Virus record (IMG/VR): IMGVR_UViG_3300030106_003084
Coordinates: 1-23,276 of that record
Source of the DNA: a virus
Length of the DNA stretch: 23,276 nt
Strand: one strand, 5' to 3'
How positions within the stretch are numbered: position 1 is the first letter of the stretch; each line of letters starts with the position of its first letter. Below, one piece after another: positions 6,112 through 14,459 of the stretch. The notes below the pieces were generated by a model, which saw only the letters and a program-made list of their open reading frames with translations, had not been told where the DNA came from and searched no databases. The position numbers and the translations under genes were made by a program.

Positions 6112-8076
6112 ATGCCTCGTAAATATACCAAGAGATCCGAATATTGGGCTAAGTTCAAAAAAAATGAACAGCCTATTGAAAATTTAGTAAATGCTGACGA
6201 GGAGGACTTTTCTCCAGAGTTAATTGGAGAACCTATTTTCAGTTCAAAAGCTTCTAGGCTAGATGGTCCGACCACTAGGACAAAAACTAGAATCAATTCA
6301 GTGGCTCTCTCTGGTCTTACTAATAGGTTTGATAATATTAAAAATGGTATTTTACCGTTTAATTACGAGAAAGATGCGGCAGACGCAAAAGAGGCTGTAG
6401 AGCTTTGCCAGAAGGCTTATTTTAATATTTCTTCATTTAGAGGGACTATTGACCTTCTTTCAGAATTTGCTGATTCCGATATCTACCTAGAAGGAGGCAC
6501 AGAAAAATCAAAAAAGTTTATTGATGCTTGGTTCAAGAGAATCAGAATGCATGATTTAAAAGAGCAATACTTCAGAGAGTATTACCGCTCTGGTAATGTA
6601 TTTTTCTATAGGGTCGATGGAAAGATCCCCTTAAAGAATTCTCAAAAAATGCTAGAGGCATACGGAGCTAGCTCAAGAAAAGAAATACCGATTAGATATT
6701 TGTTAATTAACCCTACGGATATAGCGACTAAGGGGTCTGTGTCTTTTAGTGGTTATGAATATTTTAAAGTTTTATCTCCTTTTGAAATTTCTAGGCTACA
6801 GAAGCCAGAAACAGAACATGAGATAGAGGTTTTCAACTCCTTGCCCGAAGATGTGCGCGAGGCTCTCAAAGCGGGTAAAAGCGCATACGCTATGACAAGG
6901 ATTCAAATTAAACTTGACCCTCAGTTGTTGCATGTGGTTTTTGCGAAGAAGCAGGACTATGAGCCTTTGGCTATTCCTGTCGGTTATTCTGTTCTTGATG
7001 ATCTTAATAGAAAAATAGAATTAAAAAACATTGATCAGGCAATTAGCCGTTCTATTGAAAATGTTGTGCTTCTAGTGACTATGGGTAATGAGCCAGATAA
7101 AGGCGGCGTTAATCACAGAAACTTGGCAGCTATGCAACAGATATTCAAAAACCAGAGCGTTGGTCGTGTTCTTGTTTCTGACTATACCACAAAAGCTGAT
7201 TTCATAATTCCTGATATCCGAAAAGTTGTCGGTCCAGAAAAATACGAGGTTATAAACAAGGATATTGAGCAGGGTTTGCAAAATGTTCTTATCGGAGACT
7301 CAAAATATTCTGACACTCAGATTAAAATGAAAGTTTTCTTCCAAAGATTAGAGGAATCAAGGAGAGCTTTTTTAAATGATTTTATTAACCCAGAGATCAG
7401 AAGAATTTGTAAAGCCGCTGGGTTGCGTTCATGGCCAGAGGCGAAGTTCGCCAAAACTGACACTATGGATGATAACAACCTTTCTAAGTTGGCTACAAGG
7501 CTAATGGAGCTTGGTGTATTGACTCCAGAGCAAGGAATGCAGGTTGTTCACACTGGGGTCTTTCCTGATGCTAAAGACATGGAAAGCGCACAAGATAAGT
7601 TTAAAGAGCATAGAGAAAAAGGCCACTATATGCCACTTGTTAACACAATTAATTTATATGATGAGTCAACTCCGCAAGGAGGAGACCCAGAACCAAAGGA
7701 CGCTCAAAAACCTGTTTCTCCGTCAGGGGGTAGACCTATTGGAGTTTCCAACTCTTCTTATTCAAAGAAAAACATAGTAGAGGCTACTAAAAGAATAAAT
7801 GAATTTGAGCTTTTAGCTTTCAGAGAATTTGCTTCTAAATTTGGCTTAAAGAGAATGTCTAAGCAGAAAAAAGAAATGGTTGCTCAAGTTTGCGAGTCTA
7901 TTGTTATAGCAAAAGACGCTGTAGATTGGGAACCAACTTTATCTGAAATAGTAGAAGATTTAGACAAGCTTACATCTCTTGCGGTTAACAAAAAAGTTCT
8001 TGAATTAGGGTGTCAGCATCAACTAGATGACTTAGCTTCTGCAATTTTATATCATTCAACTCAAATTTCTGTGTAA
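6112..8076 (+). CDS. Portal protein
   Basis: 654 residues from ATG 6112 (MPRKYTKRSEYW). The portal is the dodecameric head vertex through which DNA enters and to which terminase and neck dock. Support comes from position directly after the large terminase, the length, and family-like segments. These include FREYYRSGNVFFYRVDGK (about 155-172), a clip and stem region with ISRSIENVVLLVTMG, and the wing region YLLINPTDIATKG. The last 85 or so residues (after about 565) form a separate helical domain following a Pro/Gly/Ser-rich linker (GGRPIGVSNSSYSKKN). The upstream TTG at 6058 would add 18 residues reading through the GTGTAA motif, so I reject it. The last codons and stop overlap the next GTGTAA motif. 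Confidence 0.88.
   Translation: MPRKYTKRSEYWAKFKKNEQPIENLVNADEEDFSPELIGEPIFSSKASRLDGPTTRTKTRINSVALSGLTNRFDNIKNGILPFNYEKDAADAKEAVELCQKAYFNISSFRGTIDLLSEFADSDIYLEGGTEKSKKFIDAWFKRIRMHDLKEQYFREYYRSGNVFFYRVDGKIPLKNSQKMLEAYGASSRKEIPIRYLLINPTDIATKGSVSFSGYEYFKVLSPFEISRLQKPETEHEIEVFNSLPEDVREALKAGKSAYAMTRIQIKLDPQLLHVVFAKKQDYEPLAIPVGYSVLDDLNRKIELKNIDQAISRSIENVVLLVTMGNEPDKGGVNHRNLAAMQQIFKNQSVGRVLVSDYTTKADFIIPDIRKVVGPEKYEVINKDIEQGLQNVLIGDSKYSDTQIKMKVFFQRLEESRRAFLNDFINPEIRRICKAAGLRSWPEAKFAKTDTMDDNNLSKLATRLMELGVLTPEQGMQVVHTGVFPDAKDMESAQDKFKEHREKGHYMPLVNTINLYDESTPQGGDPEPKDAQKPVSPSGGRPIGVSNSSYSKKNIVEATKRINEFELLAFREFASKFGLKRMSKQKKEMVAQVCESIVIAKDAVDWEPTLSEIVEDLDKLTSLAVNKKVLELGCQHQLDDLASAILYHSTQISV
8071..8076 (+). 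promoter_or_regulatory. GTGTAA motif before the protease-scaffold gene
   Basis: GTGTAAGAAAAGATATG: the motif contains the portal stop codon and ends 8 nt before the ATG at 8085, the same spacing as at 6098. Confidence 0.45.
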
Positions 8077-8084
8077 GAAAAGAT

Positions 8085-9584
8085 ATGTCATTGGATGATT
8101 TTAACATTTGTTTGTTTGAAGGTAAAGTAAGAGAGATAAAAGACGAGGAGTTTGAGTTATTTGGCCTTTCACAAGGAGCTATCCAAGAAGCAGCAGAATC
8201 TCTGCTGCCCGAAGGTTTTGACCCAGATCAGAATATCGACGTTTTACCTGTTGTCTTTAATTTAGCAAAAGTTAATGAATTCAACAAAAATGGCGATGGC
8301 ATTGATGCAAAAACTGCAATAGCTGCTATAAAACGATTTATCAATAAGCCGATTAACATCGAGCACAAAAAAGATAAAATCGTCGGTCACATGATTAATG
8401 CGTCCTTCTCTGAACGAGAGTTTGACTTTAAAAATAACGATATTGAATCTTACGCCGATAAAAAAGAGCCGTTTTATATGAATGCTGCTGGCTTGATTTA
8501 CAAGTCTGTTTATCCACAGCTAGCAGAAGCTATTGAAAATGCTTCAGAAGAAGATGATGAAACCTATCAAAGTATTTCTACTAGTTGGGAATTAGCATTT
8601 AAACAATTTGAAGTTGCTGTAGGGTCTAAATTTTTAGAAGATTCTACTATTGCGACAGGTGCCGAAAAAGAAGACCTAAAACAATATGTCAAGGGTTTAG
8701 GTGGGAAGGGAGAAGATCCTGATGGTAAACCTGTTAACAGATTAATTGTCGGTCAAACTTATCCATTAGGAGCGGCGTTAACAAGAAACCCTGCCGCTGC
8801 TGTAAGGGGTGTTTATACAAGTAAAGAGGAGGATGAGGATAAAAAAATAGAAAAAATTTCCCGAAACGCTAATATTAATGTAAAGTCTGACAAATTAAAA
8901 AACATTTTTAATATGGATAAAGAACAATTCGACCAACTTATTACTCAGTTGTCCAAGAGCGTTGCTTCCGCAGTGAAGGAAGGCTCTGAGGCTAAAACTG
9001 TTAGCGAGACTATTCGTGATACTCTCGTAGAACACAACGAGTCTTGGACAGCCAAGATGGACGTTGAGAAGGAAGCTAAAGCAAAAGCTGAAGCAGAGCT
9101 TGAAGAGTTAAAAGACTCTTTTAAGCAGACGAAAGAAGAACTTGATGCACTTAAGGGAGAAGTAGAAGCAAAAGCTGCTGTTGATCTTTTTAATGATCGC
9201 ATGAACTTCATTGATAGTGACTACGAGCTTAATGAAAAAGAGCTTGCTTTAGTTACCGCAGAAGTGAAGGAACTCGGTTCTTCTGAAGAAGATTTCAATA
9301 ATTACAAGGAAAAGCTTGAGGTTATTTTTGCCCACAAGCTTAAGTCAAATATCGAAGCTAAAGAAGCAGAGATTAAGGCTCGTATTGACGAAGCAGTAGC
9401 TAGCCGCGAAGAAGGGGATGACCCTGAAGAGGAAGAAGCTGCCGAAGAGGAGCCAGAGGAAGAGCTTGAGGTTGAAGGAGATGAAGCAGAGGCTTCTATC
9501 CCCAATAATAACGCTGAAGCTAGCGAACAGATTTCTTTTGTCGAAAGACTCAAGAAGAACTTCTCAGTAGAAGTTTCTAATTAA
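8085..9584 (+). CDS. Prohead protease-scaffold fusion protein
   Basis: 499 residues. Residues 1-245 look like a phage head-maturation serine protease. They include NEFNKNGDGI (64-73, the N-x-N-x-D-type loop), the likely catalytic histidine in INIEH (H94) before IVGHM, and a Ser-containing YQSISTSWEL (161-170) as the probable nucleophile region. Residues 277-440 are a charged coiled coil, followed by a very acidic stretch (about 415-475). The C-terminus SFVERLKKNFSVEV is a likely capsid-binding helix. This is scaffold architecture, so protease and scaffold share one reading frame, as in lambda C/Nu3 and herpesvirus UL26/UL26.5. The scaffold guides capsid assembly and is then digested. A second start at 8913 probably makes scaffold alone. 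Confidence 0.82.
   Translation: MSLDDFNICLFEGKVREIKDEEFELFGLSQGAIQEAAESLLPEGFDPDQNIDVLPVVFNLAKVNEFNKNGDGIDAKTAIAAIKRFINKPINIEHKKDKIVGHMINASFSEREFDFKNNDIESYADKKEPFYMNAAGLIYKSVYPQLAEAIENASEEDDETYQSISTSWELAFKQFEVAVGSKFLEDSTIATGAEKEDLKQYVKGLGGKGEDPDGKPVNRLIVGQTYPLGAALTRNPAAAVRGVYTSKEEDEDKKIEKISRNANINVKSDKLKNIFNMDKEQFDQLITQLSKSVASAVKEGSEAKTVSETIRDTLVEHNESWTAKMDVEKEAKAKAEAELEELKDSFKQTKEELDALKGEVEAKAAVDLFNDRMNFIDSDYELNEKELALVTAEVKELGSSEEDFNNYKEKLEVIFAHKLKSNIEAKEAEIKARIDEAVASREEGDDPEEEEAAEEEPEEELEVEGDEAEASIPNNNAEASEQISFVERLKKNFSVEVSN
8913..9584 (+). CDS. Probable scaffold protein from an internal in-frame start
   Basis: ATG at codon 277 of the protease-scaffold gene would give 223 residues beginning MDKEQFDQLITQLSKS. 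The sequence before it (AATTAAAAAACATTTTTAAT) closely resembles the A/T-rich leader of the next gene at 9606. From about here codon use shifts toward the C-ending, strongly expressed style of the capsid genes (for example AAC, CTC, CGC, TTC). The product would be pure coiled-coil scaffold plus the capsid-binding tail. Overlapping scaffold starts are known in lambda and herpesviruses. Here it is inferred from context. Confidence 0.5.
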   Translation: MDKEQFDQLITQLSKSVASAVKEGSEAKTVSETIRDTLVEHNESWTAKMDVEKEAKAKAEAELEELKDSFKQTKEELDALKGEVEAKAAVDLFNDRMNFIDSDYELNEKELALVTAEVKELGSSEEDFNNYKEKLEVIFAHKLKSNIEAKEAEIKARIDEAVASREEGDDPEEEEAAEEEPEEELEVEGDEAEASIPNNNAEASEQISFVERLKKNFSVEVSN

Positions 9585-9605
9585 AAAAACAAAATCAATT
9601 AAATT

Positions 9606-10256
9606 ATGGCTAACGAAATTACACGTTTACTGCCGTTCCGTCAATATGATGAGAATGATGTTATCAACTTCTACTCATTTGATAAGGAAACGGGCGAGGC
9701 TGGTTCTGTTGTCAAGATTAAATCCGCTAATCTGACTGAAGAGCCTGTCGAATATACGACAAGAGGTGATTCAAATGCATATTTGAATACTCTTGGTAAC
9801 GGCTTGTCCTTATACCCAACTGTTCCCTACAAAGTAGAGAAAATGAACAATACAGGTATTGGGGAACAAGCATTAGGGATTCTTTTGCGCGATGTTCGTG
9901 CAAATGATGAGAATGGGGAAAACCTTTTATATTACCCAGAAAAGAAAGAGGAACTCCAGTGCGTTGTTTCTGGTGAAGCTGTTCCAATCGCTACGAAAGG
10001 AATCTTTACTATTAACTCCAAAGGTCTTGCTGGTCCTGCACAGGGACACGCTTTAGGCTTACCTGCTGTTGGTTCAATTGCGGCTCCTAGCCTCAATGGA
10101 ACTATTACTGGTTTCCACGATTCTACTCACGCTAAACATCACTACCATGTAACTCATAGTATTGGTCAGTTTATCGCGACTGGTTTAAGGGAATCTCAAG
10201 GTGGCACTACCGATGCTTTCGCAGGTGCTTATGCAATTTTAAAACTTGACTGCTAA
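9606..10256 (+). CDS. Putative capsid decoration or stabilisation protein
   Basis: 216 residues beginning MANEITRLLPFRQYDEND. It is rich in beta strands and glycine, with the segment GEAVPIATKGIFTI (about 127-140) typical of small head-decoration proteins, and with no membrane segment or enzyme motif. A His-rich stretch, HAKHHYHVTH (about 175-184), lies near the C-terminus. It sits between scaffold and major capsid protein, the standard position for decoration proteins, and shares their codon style, which suggests a high copy number. The start follows an A-rich leader with no Shine-Dalgarno sequence. Another minor capsid role is possible. Confidence 0.6.
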   Translation: MANEITRLLPFRQYDENDVINFYSFDKETGEAGSVVKIKSANLTEEPVEYTTRGDSNAYLNTLGNGLSLYPTVPYKVEKMNNTGIGEQALGILLRDVRANDENGENLLYYPEKKEELQCVVSGEAVPIATKGIFTINSKGLAGPAQGHALGLPAVGSIAAPSLNGTITGFHDSTHAKHHYHVTHSIGQFIATGLRESQGGTTDAFAGAYAILKLDC

Positions 10257-10268
10257 TATTTTACGATC

Positions 10269-11417
10269 ATGAAAATCACAATCAAAAGAACTGAAGATCA
10301 GTTGGCTCTTATCAGAGCAATGGGATCTAATAATCGTGAAGAAGCTTATGAGGCACAGGCGGCGGTTGCAGAACTGCTCGGACCTGTAGTATCGGAAGTT
10401 ATCAATAACGCTCCTACAATTGGAAATTTGTATAGCACAATTTCTTATGGAGAAGATGACAACCCATCTCTGCCTTTGGATCTTTTCCACGATATCACTG
10501 ATGAGGACTACATTCAGGTGTATTCTCAACAGGTTGCTGGGGGGCTTCCTTATAGTCAAGTCTTTCCTGCTCACAACGAACTCAAGTTCCAGACTTACAC
10601 CTTGGACAGCGCTCTTGCGTTTGATCGCAAGTATGTCCGTAAGGCTCGTCTTGATGTTGTTAGCAAGACTTTCACTAGGATGGCTCAAGAAGTTTTACTT
10701 AAGCAAACCAAAACTGCTTTCAATGTCCTTGCCACTGCTCTCTGTAAAGCTACAGGAAGCGCTGGGACTCAAGGTAGTCAGGTTATTCAGGGAACACAGT
10801 CGGATCGCATGATCCTTCACGATCTCAATAACTTGATCACTGCAAGCAAGCGTGTTAATAGCTCATTCAACGGGGGAACACCTGTTGGTGGAGTTAAATC
10901 TGGAATTACTGACCTTCTGGTTTCACCAGAAATCGTTGAAGACCTTCGTGCAATGGCTTACAACCCAATCAACACTGTTGATTCGGATGGAACTGCTGCC
11001 GCTGGAACTGACGGTCAGGTAGCTCCTGAGAACCTCCGCGCAGAGCTTTACGCTGGTGCTGGTCTTCCATCTTTCTATGGTATTAATATCATGGAAGTTA
11101 ATGAGATGGGTAAAAATCAGCGCTTTAATAAGCTGTTTGCTACTATCGCTGCGGCAGAAGGTAATATCACTGGTGGACAGGGTGGTTCATTCACTCAGGC
11201 CAATGATCAAATTCTTATCGGTGTTGACCGTTCCAAGGACTCTCTTATTCGTCCTACGGTTATCGGTGAGGGTTCTCCTTCTGAGTTCCAAGTTCTTGTT
11301 GACGATCAGTTCTCTGTTCGTCAGAACAAGATCGGTTACTACGGCAAAGTTGAAGAGGGCCGCATCTGTATTGATGACAAAGCTCTTATTGGACTTGCAA
11401 TTGGAACTAGCTCGTAA
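10269..11417 (+). CDS. Major capsid protein
   Basis: 382 residues. It is placed right after protease-scaffold and decoration genes and before a strong terminator, and it has the most biased codon use in the window. The N-terminal helical segment (REEAYEAQAAVAELLGPVV, about 23-41), then IGNLYSTISY, the E-loop-like VFPAHNELKFQTYTLDSALAFDRKYVRKARLDV and the long helix SKTFTRMAQEVLLKQTKTAFNVLA, match HK97-fold capsid proteins of T4-related and similar phages. It forms the icosahedral shell. The C-terminal domain contains FYGINIMEVNEMGKNQ. There is no N-terminal delta domain, because the scaffold is a separate protein. A 149-codon minus-strand frame over the start is a shadow. Confidence 0.85.
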   Translation: MKITIKRTEDQLALIRAMGSNNREEAYEAQAAVAELLGPVVSEVINNAPTIGNLYSTISYGEDDNPSLPLDLFHDITDEDYIQVYSQQVAGGLPYSQVFPAHNELKFQTYTLDSALAFDRKYVRKARLDVVSKTFTRMAQEVLLKQTKTAFNVLATALCKATGSAGTQGSQVIQGTQSDRMILHDLNNLITASKRVNSSFNGGTPVGGVKSGITDLLVSPEIVEDLRAMAYNPINTVDSDGTAAAGTDGQVAPENLRAELYAGAGLPSFYGINIMEVNEMGKNQRFNKLFATIAAAEGNITGGQGGSFTQANDQILIGVDRSKDSLIRPTVIGEGSPSEFQVLVDDQFSVRQNKIGYYGKVEEGRICIDDKALIGLAIGTSS

Positions 11418-11440
11418 AGAGATAGACAACCATTATAAAG

Positions 11441-11472
11441 AGAGTCGCTCCGAAAGGGGCGGCTCTTTTTTA
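11441..11472 (+). terminator. Intrinsic terminator after the major capsid gene
   Basis: Stem AGAGTCGCTCC / GGGGCGGCTCT (11 bp with two G-U pairs), GAAA tetraloop, then a run of six T. It begins 24 nt after the capsid stop codon. It should give the capsid mRNA a stable end and lower expression of the neck genes. Confidence 0.92.
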
Positions 11473-11501
11473 TTGATTTTTATATAAAATTTCACTATCA
11501 T
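11473..11501 (+). promoter_or_regulatory. Candidate sigma70-like promoter before the 11507 gene
   Basis: TTGATT (11473-11478), 17-nt AT-rich spacer, TATCAT (11496-11501), starting directly after the terminator T-run. Only 5 nt separate the -10 from the ATG at 11507, so the transcript would be leaderless. A similar TTGATTTT...TATAAT arrangement lies before 17062. Chance is possible in such AT-rich DNA. Confidence 0.4.
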
Positions 11502-11506
11502 GTATT

Positions 11507-11941
11507 ATGAGTAAGAAAAAAGCTGCCAAAAAGAAAAATGCCCAAGAAATGCAAATTTCAAAAGGAGTTGAAAAAAAACATCTAGAAGAATTTGATGTTA
11601 CAGACGGCAAAGATAGAAGTGAAAAAGAAAAGGAGATTGAAAGGGTAAAAGAGCTTGAGGAGCTTTTAGGAATGCCTCAAATGAACCCTTATGGGACAAT
11701 GCATAGAGATGTTTTCAAGCAGAGAGTAGATGCAAGTTCTGCTGCTGATTTGACTGATTTAGCTGCTAGAGTAGGACTCCCAAGAGAAAGAAATACCAAT
11801 CTTTTGAGGAAATCTTTAATGAAGTCTTTTGACTTTTATGTTCAAAAACACAACGTCACAGTTCAGGGCGAAGCAAAACCAATTATAGATCCTAGTTCCC
11901 CAGATTACGAATCTGCTGTAAAGTTATTTAAGGATTTGTAA
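11507..11941 (+). CDS. Structural-region protein of unknown function, basic N-terminus
   Basis: 144 residues. The N-terminus is Lys-rich and probably disordered (MSKKKAAKKKNAQE, then many Glu/Lys to about 50). A conserved-looking core follows: LLGMPQMNPYGTMHRDVFKQRV (53-74), then ADLTDLAARVGLPRERNTNLLRKSLMKSF (about 79-107). The second part resembles small SAP/Rho-N/HeH helical domains that bind nucleic acid. It is the first gene after the capsid terminator, in the head-tail connector region. It may be a minor head or DNA-contact protein. I do not recognise a named family; the SAP-like reading is by eye. Confidence 0.7.
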   Translation: MSKKKAAKKKNAQEMQISKGVEKKHLEEFDVTDGKDRSEKEKEIERVKELEELLGMPQMNPYGTMHRDVFKQRVDASSAADLTDLAARVGLPRERNTNLLRKSLMKSFDFYVQKHNVTVQGEAKPIIDPSSPDYESAVKLFKDL

Positions 11942-11944
11942 TTT

Positions 11945-12439
11945 ATGAATGATCTTGGAGTTTTAGCTAGTGGAATCGTAACATACGATTTTCCTAATGA
12001 TACTGGCTCATATAATATGGGCTTTGTTTCTGGTTGGCTAGAAACCAACATTGGAGAGCTAAATGGAATAACTCATGAAGAGTTTGAGGTAAACTCCACT
12101 GGTGGTGTGGTAATGGCTGGAACTACATCTGGTTTAGCTCCTGTAGAAAAGAACATTTTCTCTTCATTGTATGAACTTTGGTATTATGAAAAATCAGCAA
12201 GAGAATCTTTAAGATCTTTCACTTACTCTGATTCTGTAGATTGGGTTACCATAAAAGAAGGGGATACAACTATCCAAAGACAGAATAAAAACTCTGTTGC
12301 TAAAACATATAGAGACCTTTCTGAACAAACTTCAAAAAGATTAAAAGACCTTGTGTTCCAATATAATTACCAAAAGTCATCTCCAATTCAAGTAGCTGGA
12401 ACTGATGGAACTTTTGACTTATCTGGAAAACTGACATGA
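11945..12439 (+). CDS. Probable head-tail connector (adaptor) protein
   Basis: 164 residues. It has a mixed beta N-terminus (VTYDFPNDTGSYNMGFVSGWLETNIGELN) and a helical C-terminal half (SSLYELWYYEKSARESLRSF, YRDLSEQTSKRLKDLVFQYNYQ). The gene lies 3 nt after its predecessor and is one of the few with a possible Shine-Dalgarno (AAGGA about 10 nt before the ATG). First neck gene after the capsid block is the usual position of the adaptor that binds the portal. The assignment rests on position and size, since no diagnostic motif is visible. Confidence 0.65.
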   Translation: MNDLGVLASGIVTYDFPNDTGSYNMGFVSGWLETNIGELNGITHEEFEVNSTGGVVMAGTTSGLAPVEKNIFSSLYELWYYEKSARESLRSFTYSDSVDWVTIKEGDTTIQRQNKNSVAKTYRDLSEQTSKRLKDLVFQYNYQKSSPIQVAGTDGTFDLSGKLT

Positions 12440-12443
12440 TAAC

Positions 12444-12890
12444 ATGGCTTCCCTACTCACAGATGCAGAAAAAACTGCTATTAATTCAGCGTTAAGTGAC
12501 GTTCATGATACTTTCGCTAGAACTATTTATGTGTATGTAAAAGAAGCCAGCACTGTCCCAGCAGAGCTTAATTACAACCCCTTATATGGGCGCACTAAAA
12601 ATACAGCAGAAATTTCATCTGACACAGAGTTAACAAGACACTCATTTAGCGCCCGTATTTACTACAAGAACGAGCAGAAAGAAGATCTCGTTGATGGGAA
12701 CGCTCAAATGAACCTAATGGCATCAGAGGGTCAAATAAGGATTAAAGTTAAATCTGATGCCTACGAAAAAATTAAGATTTGTTCTAAAATAGAAGTTGAC
12801 GATGAGTTGTATATCGTTGACGGAGATGCAAAAGTAATTGGTCCATTTGACGCTCAGTTTTATTCTATATTTTTAAAACGTGAGAATTAA
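12444..12890 (+). CDS. Probable head-closure (stopper) protein
   Basis: 148 residues. After an N-terminal helix (LLTDAEKTAINSALSDVHDTF) come strands VYVKEAST, SFSARIYYKN and GQIRIKVKSDAYEKIKICSK. The protein ends VDGDAKVIGPFDAQFYSIFLKREN. Small beta-barrel proteins with an exposed loop and this position between adaptor and completion protein are typical stoppers of the SPP1 gp16 or lambda FII type, which keep DNA in the head. The A of its stop codon is the first base of the next ATG (TAATG), so the two are coupled. The family call is inferred from order and strand pattern. Confidence 0.65.
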   Translation: MASLLTDAEKTAINSALSDVHDTFARTIYVYVKEASTVPAELNYNPLYGRTKNTAEISSDTELTRHSFSARIYYKNEQKEDLVDGNAQMNLMASEGQIRIKVKSDAYEKIKICSKIEVDDELYIVDGDAKVIGPFDAQFYSIFLKREN

Positions 12891-13531
12891 TGGCTAGAAA
12901 AGGATTTATATCAACATCAGCGCCAGTAGTTACTATAAATGCAGCGGAGTTGTTAAGAGAGCTAACTGTAGATAGACCAAACTCTAGAAGTATGGCGATG
13001 GCGTTAAGGGGAGTTATTGAGCCTAAACTAGAGGAAAGAAGAAAGGAATTAGAGAGAGAATTCTCTATTCATCCTATTACATTAGAGCTAAATGCTGGGC
13101 CGAATGCATCAAATACAAGCGGCACACTTGGGGGATATGGAAACCTTTTTTCATTTATAGGTTTTACTTCGTCTGATGATCCTACTTCCGTGATATCTCA
13201 GATATTTAAAGAGAAAATTAAATTTACTGTTAGAAGGACGAACACTAAAGGTAAATATATGGTTACATTTTTCATACCAAGTGTTGAGGAGATATATGGA
13301 TTGACACCAATACCTTGGATGACTGGAAAAAGCTGGGTTAAAAGCGTGGAAGAAGGAGGTTTAACTAACTTGGGGCAATACCTTTTCAGTTCCACTGGAT
13401 TTCCTTCATCTAGTTCTGGAACAGCTATACAGGTCAAAAGTAGATCTTCTAGTGTAACTTTTAGAAGAGTTCCTTATGTTAAAAAACTAATAGAAAACTT
13501 TAAGAAGAAAATGTTGAGACTAGACAAATGA
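12890..13531 (+). CDS. Neck / tail-completion protein
   Basis: 213 residues. It has an N-terminal helical region (LLRELTVDRPNSRSMAMALRGVIEPKLEERRKELEREF, written here only as landmarks at about 20-57). The distinctive GGYGNLFSFIGF (about 81-92) follows, a motif I associate with neck proteins in other marine phages. After that come strands around KFTVRRTNTKGKYMVTFFIP and a basic C-terminus (KKLIENFKKKMLRLDK). The gene fits the tail-completion or HK97 gp10-like slot. It ends in an ATGA overlap with the next gene. A GTGTAA at 13452 lies inside it and is probably a codon coincidence. Confidence 0.65.
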   Translation: MARKGFISTSAPVVTINAAELLRELTVDRPNSRSMAMALRGVIEPKLEERRKELEREFSIHPITLELNAGPNASNTSGTLGGYGNLFSFIGFTSSDDPTSVISQIFKEKIKFTVRRTNTKGKYMVTFFIPSVEEIYGLTPIPWMTGKSWVKSVEEGGLTNLGQYLFSSTGFPSSSSGTAIQVKSRSSSVTFRRVPYVKKLIENFKKKMLRLDK

Positions 13532-14412
13532 AAGCACAATTTGACCAGAATGTTTTATCCAGTTTTTATCTGTGGTTTGAAAATAAACTATTATCAGATA
13601 AGGCTAAAGCCTATGCTATTAATTTAGACAATGCTTTTACATCTGGCAATTTTCCAGACATACCCTCTTCACATATTGCTTTTCAAGGGAAATACAGATC
13701 TCTTGTAGGGGAGTATGATATTGACCAGCCCAACTCTGGTTTCTTTTTAGGCAATCATTTTATTACAGGTAATTACGACCAAAATGGTGAGGTTTTTACC
13801 GACTATGAAAATGGCAGATTGATTTTCCCAAAAGCCTCTGGCGCTGCTATTGGAAACACAACATTAACAGCAAATTCTACAGTAAAAGAGGTAAACACTT
13901 ATATTACTAACGATACAGACGCACAGGTAATAATTCATTCAGATTTTAAAGACAGTGCAACAGAACTGCCTTATCAATATGGTAAAACTGGAGAATATGA
14001 CGAAACAACATATTTTTTACCTGCTTGCTTTATTTCTCAGGCATCCTCTGACAATACTGAATTTTCATTTGGTGGAGAAGAGGACACTAGATCAAATATG
14101 AGGGTCATGGTTCTTTCTTTTGATAATTATACCCTAGATTCTGTAATGTCTCTGTTTAGAGATTCAGTGAGAGAGGATATTACGCATATTCCGTATGAAA
14201 GCTTTCCTTATGGATTTTCATTCTCAATTAAGGATTTTCCCTATAATTATGACACTTTAGTCGCTGCTCAATCAAGTCCAGATAAATCTCATATAATGGA
14301 CGTTTCTGCCTCAAAAGTTGTGTCTGAGAAAATAAGAGAAAACTTAAATAAAAACATTTCAATTGGCTTTTTAGACTTTGAATTATGCACTTATCGTTTC
14401 CCAAGGTTATAA
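13528..14412 (+). CDS. Virion-region protein of unknown function
   Basis: 294 residues, acidic and rich in aromatic and beta-type segments, with no signal peptide or membrane helix. Features include an N-terminal helix (VLSSFYLWFENKLLSDKAKAYAINL) and a central Asp/Asn/Tyr-rich portion. The C-terminus has FSFSIKDFPYNYDTLVAAQSSP and NISIGFLDFELCTYRFPRL. It lies between the neck genes and the tail-tube genes, so a tail-terminator or neck-ring role is plausible. I do not recognise a family. The ATGA overlap with the previous gene indicates coupled translation, and the gene is followed by a tandem GTGTAA. Confidence 0.7.
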   Translation: MKAQFDQNVLSSFYLWFENKLLSDKAKAYAINLDNAFTSGNFPDIPSSHIAFQGKYRSLVGEYDIDQPNSGFFLGNHFITGNYDQNGEVFTDYENGRLIFPKASGAAIGNTTLTANSTVKEVNTYITNDTDAQVIIHSDFKDSATELPYQYGKTGEYDETTYFLPACFISQASSDNTEFSFGGEEDTRSNMRVMVLSFDNYTLDSVMSLFRDSVREDITHIPYESFPYGFSFSIKDFPYNYDTLVAAQSSPDKSHIMDVSASKVVSEKIRENLNKNISIGFLDFELCTYRFPRL

Positions 14413-14416
14413 ATCC

Positions 14417-14432
14417 GTGTAAGAAAGTGTAA
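14417..14432 (+). promoter_or_regulatory. Tandem GTGTAA motifs before the first tail-tube gene
   Basis: Two motifs, 14417-14422 and 14427-14432, start exactly 10 bp apart (GTGTAAGAAAGTGTAAACAT). The second ends 27 nt before the ATG at 14460. This is the only site here with two copies and a longer leader. It precedes one of the most strongly biased genes of the window. Confidence 0.5.
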
Positions 14433-14459
14433 ACATTTCAACTTTTAATTTAAATTAAT

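Noticed and set aside
8945-9553. Minus-strand frames opposite the scaffold region
   Set aside because: Ser/Ala-rich mirror frames produced by the Glu/Lys/Ala-rich coiled coil; no promoter or start context.
10239-10688. 149-codon minus-strand frame over the capsid gene start
   Set aside because: It is opposite strongly biased capsid codons, with no promoter and no recognisable protein.
10420-11487. Plus-strand frames of 130 and 143 codons inside the capsid gene
   Set aside because: Leu/Ser/Arg-rich shadows of the capsid reading frame.
13452-13457. GTGTAA inside the neck gene as a promoter
   Set aside because: It is 70 nt from the next start and fully explained by Ser-Val-Thr codons.
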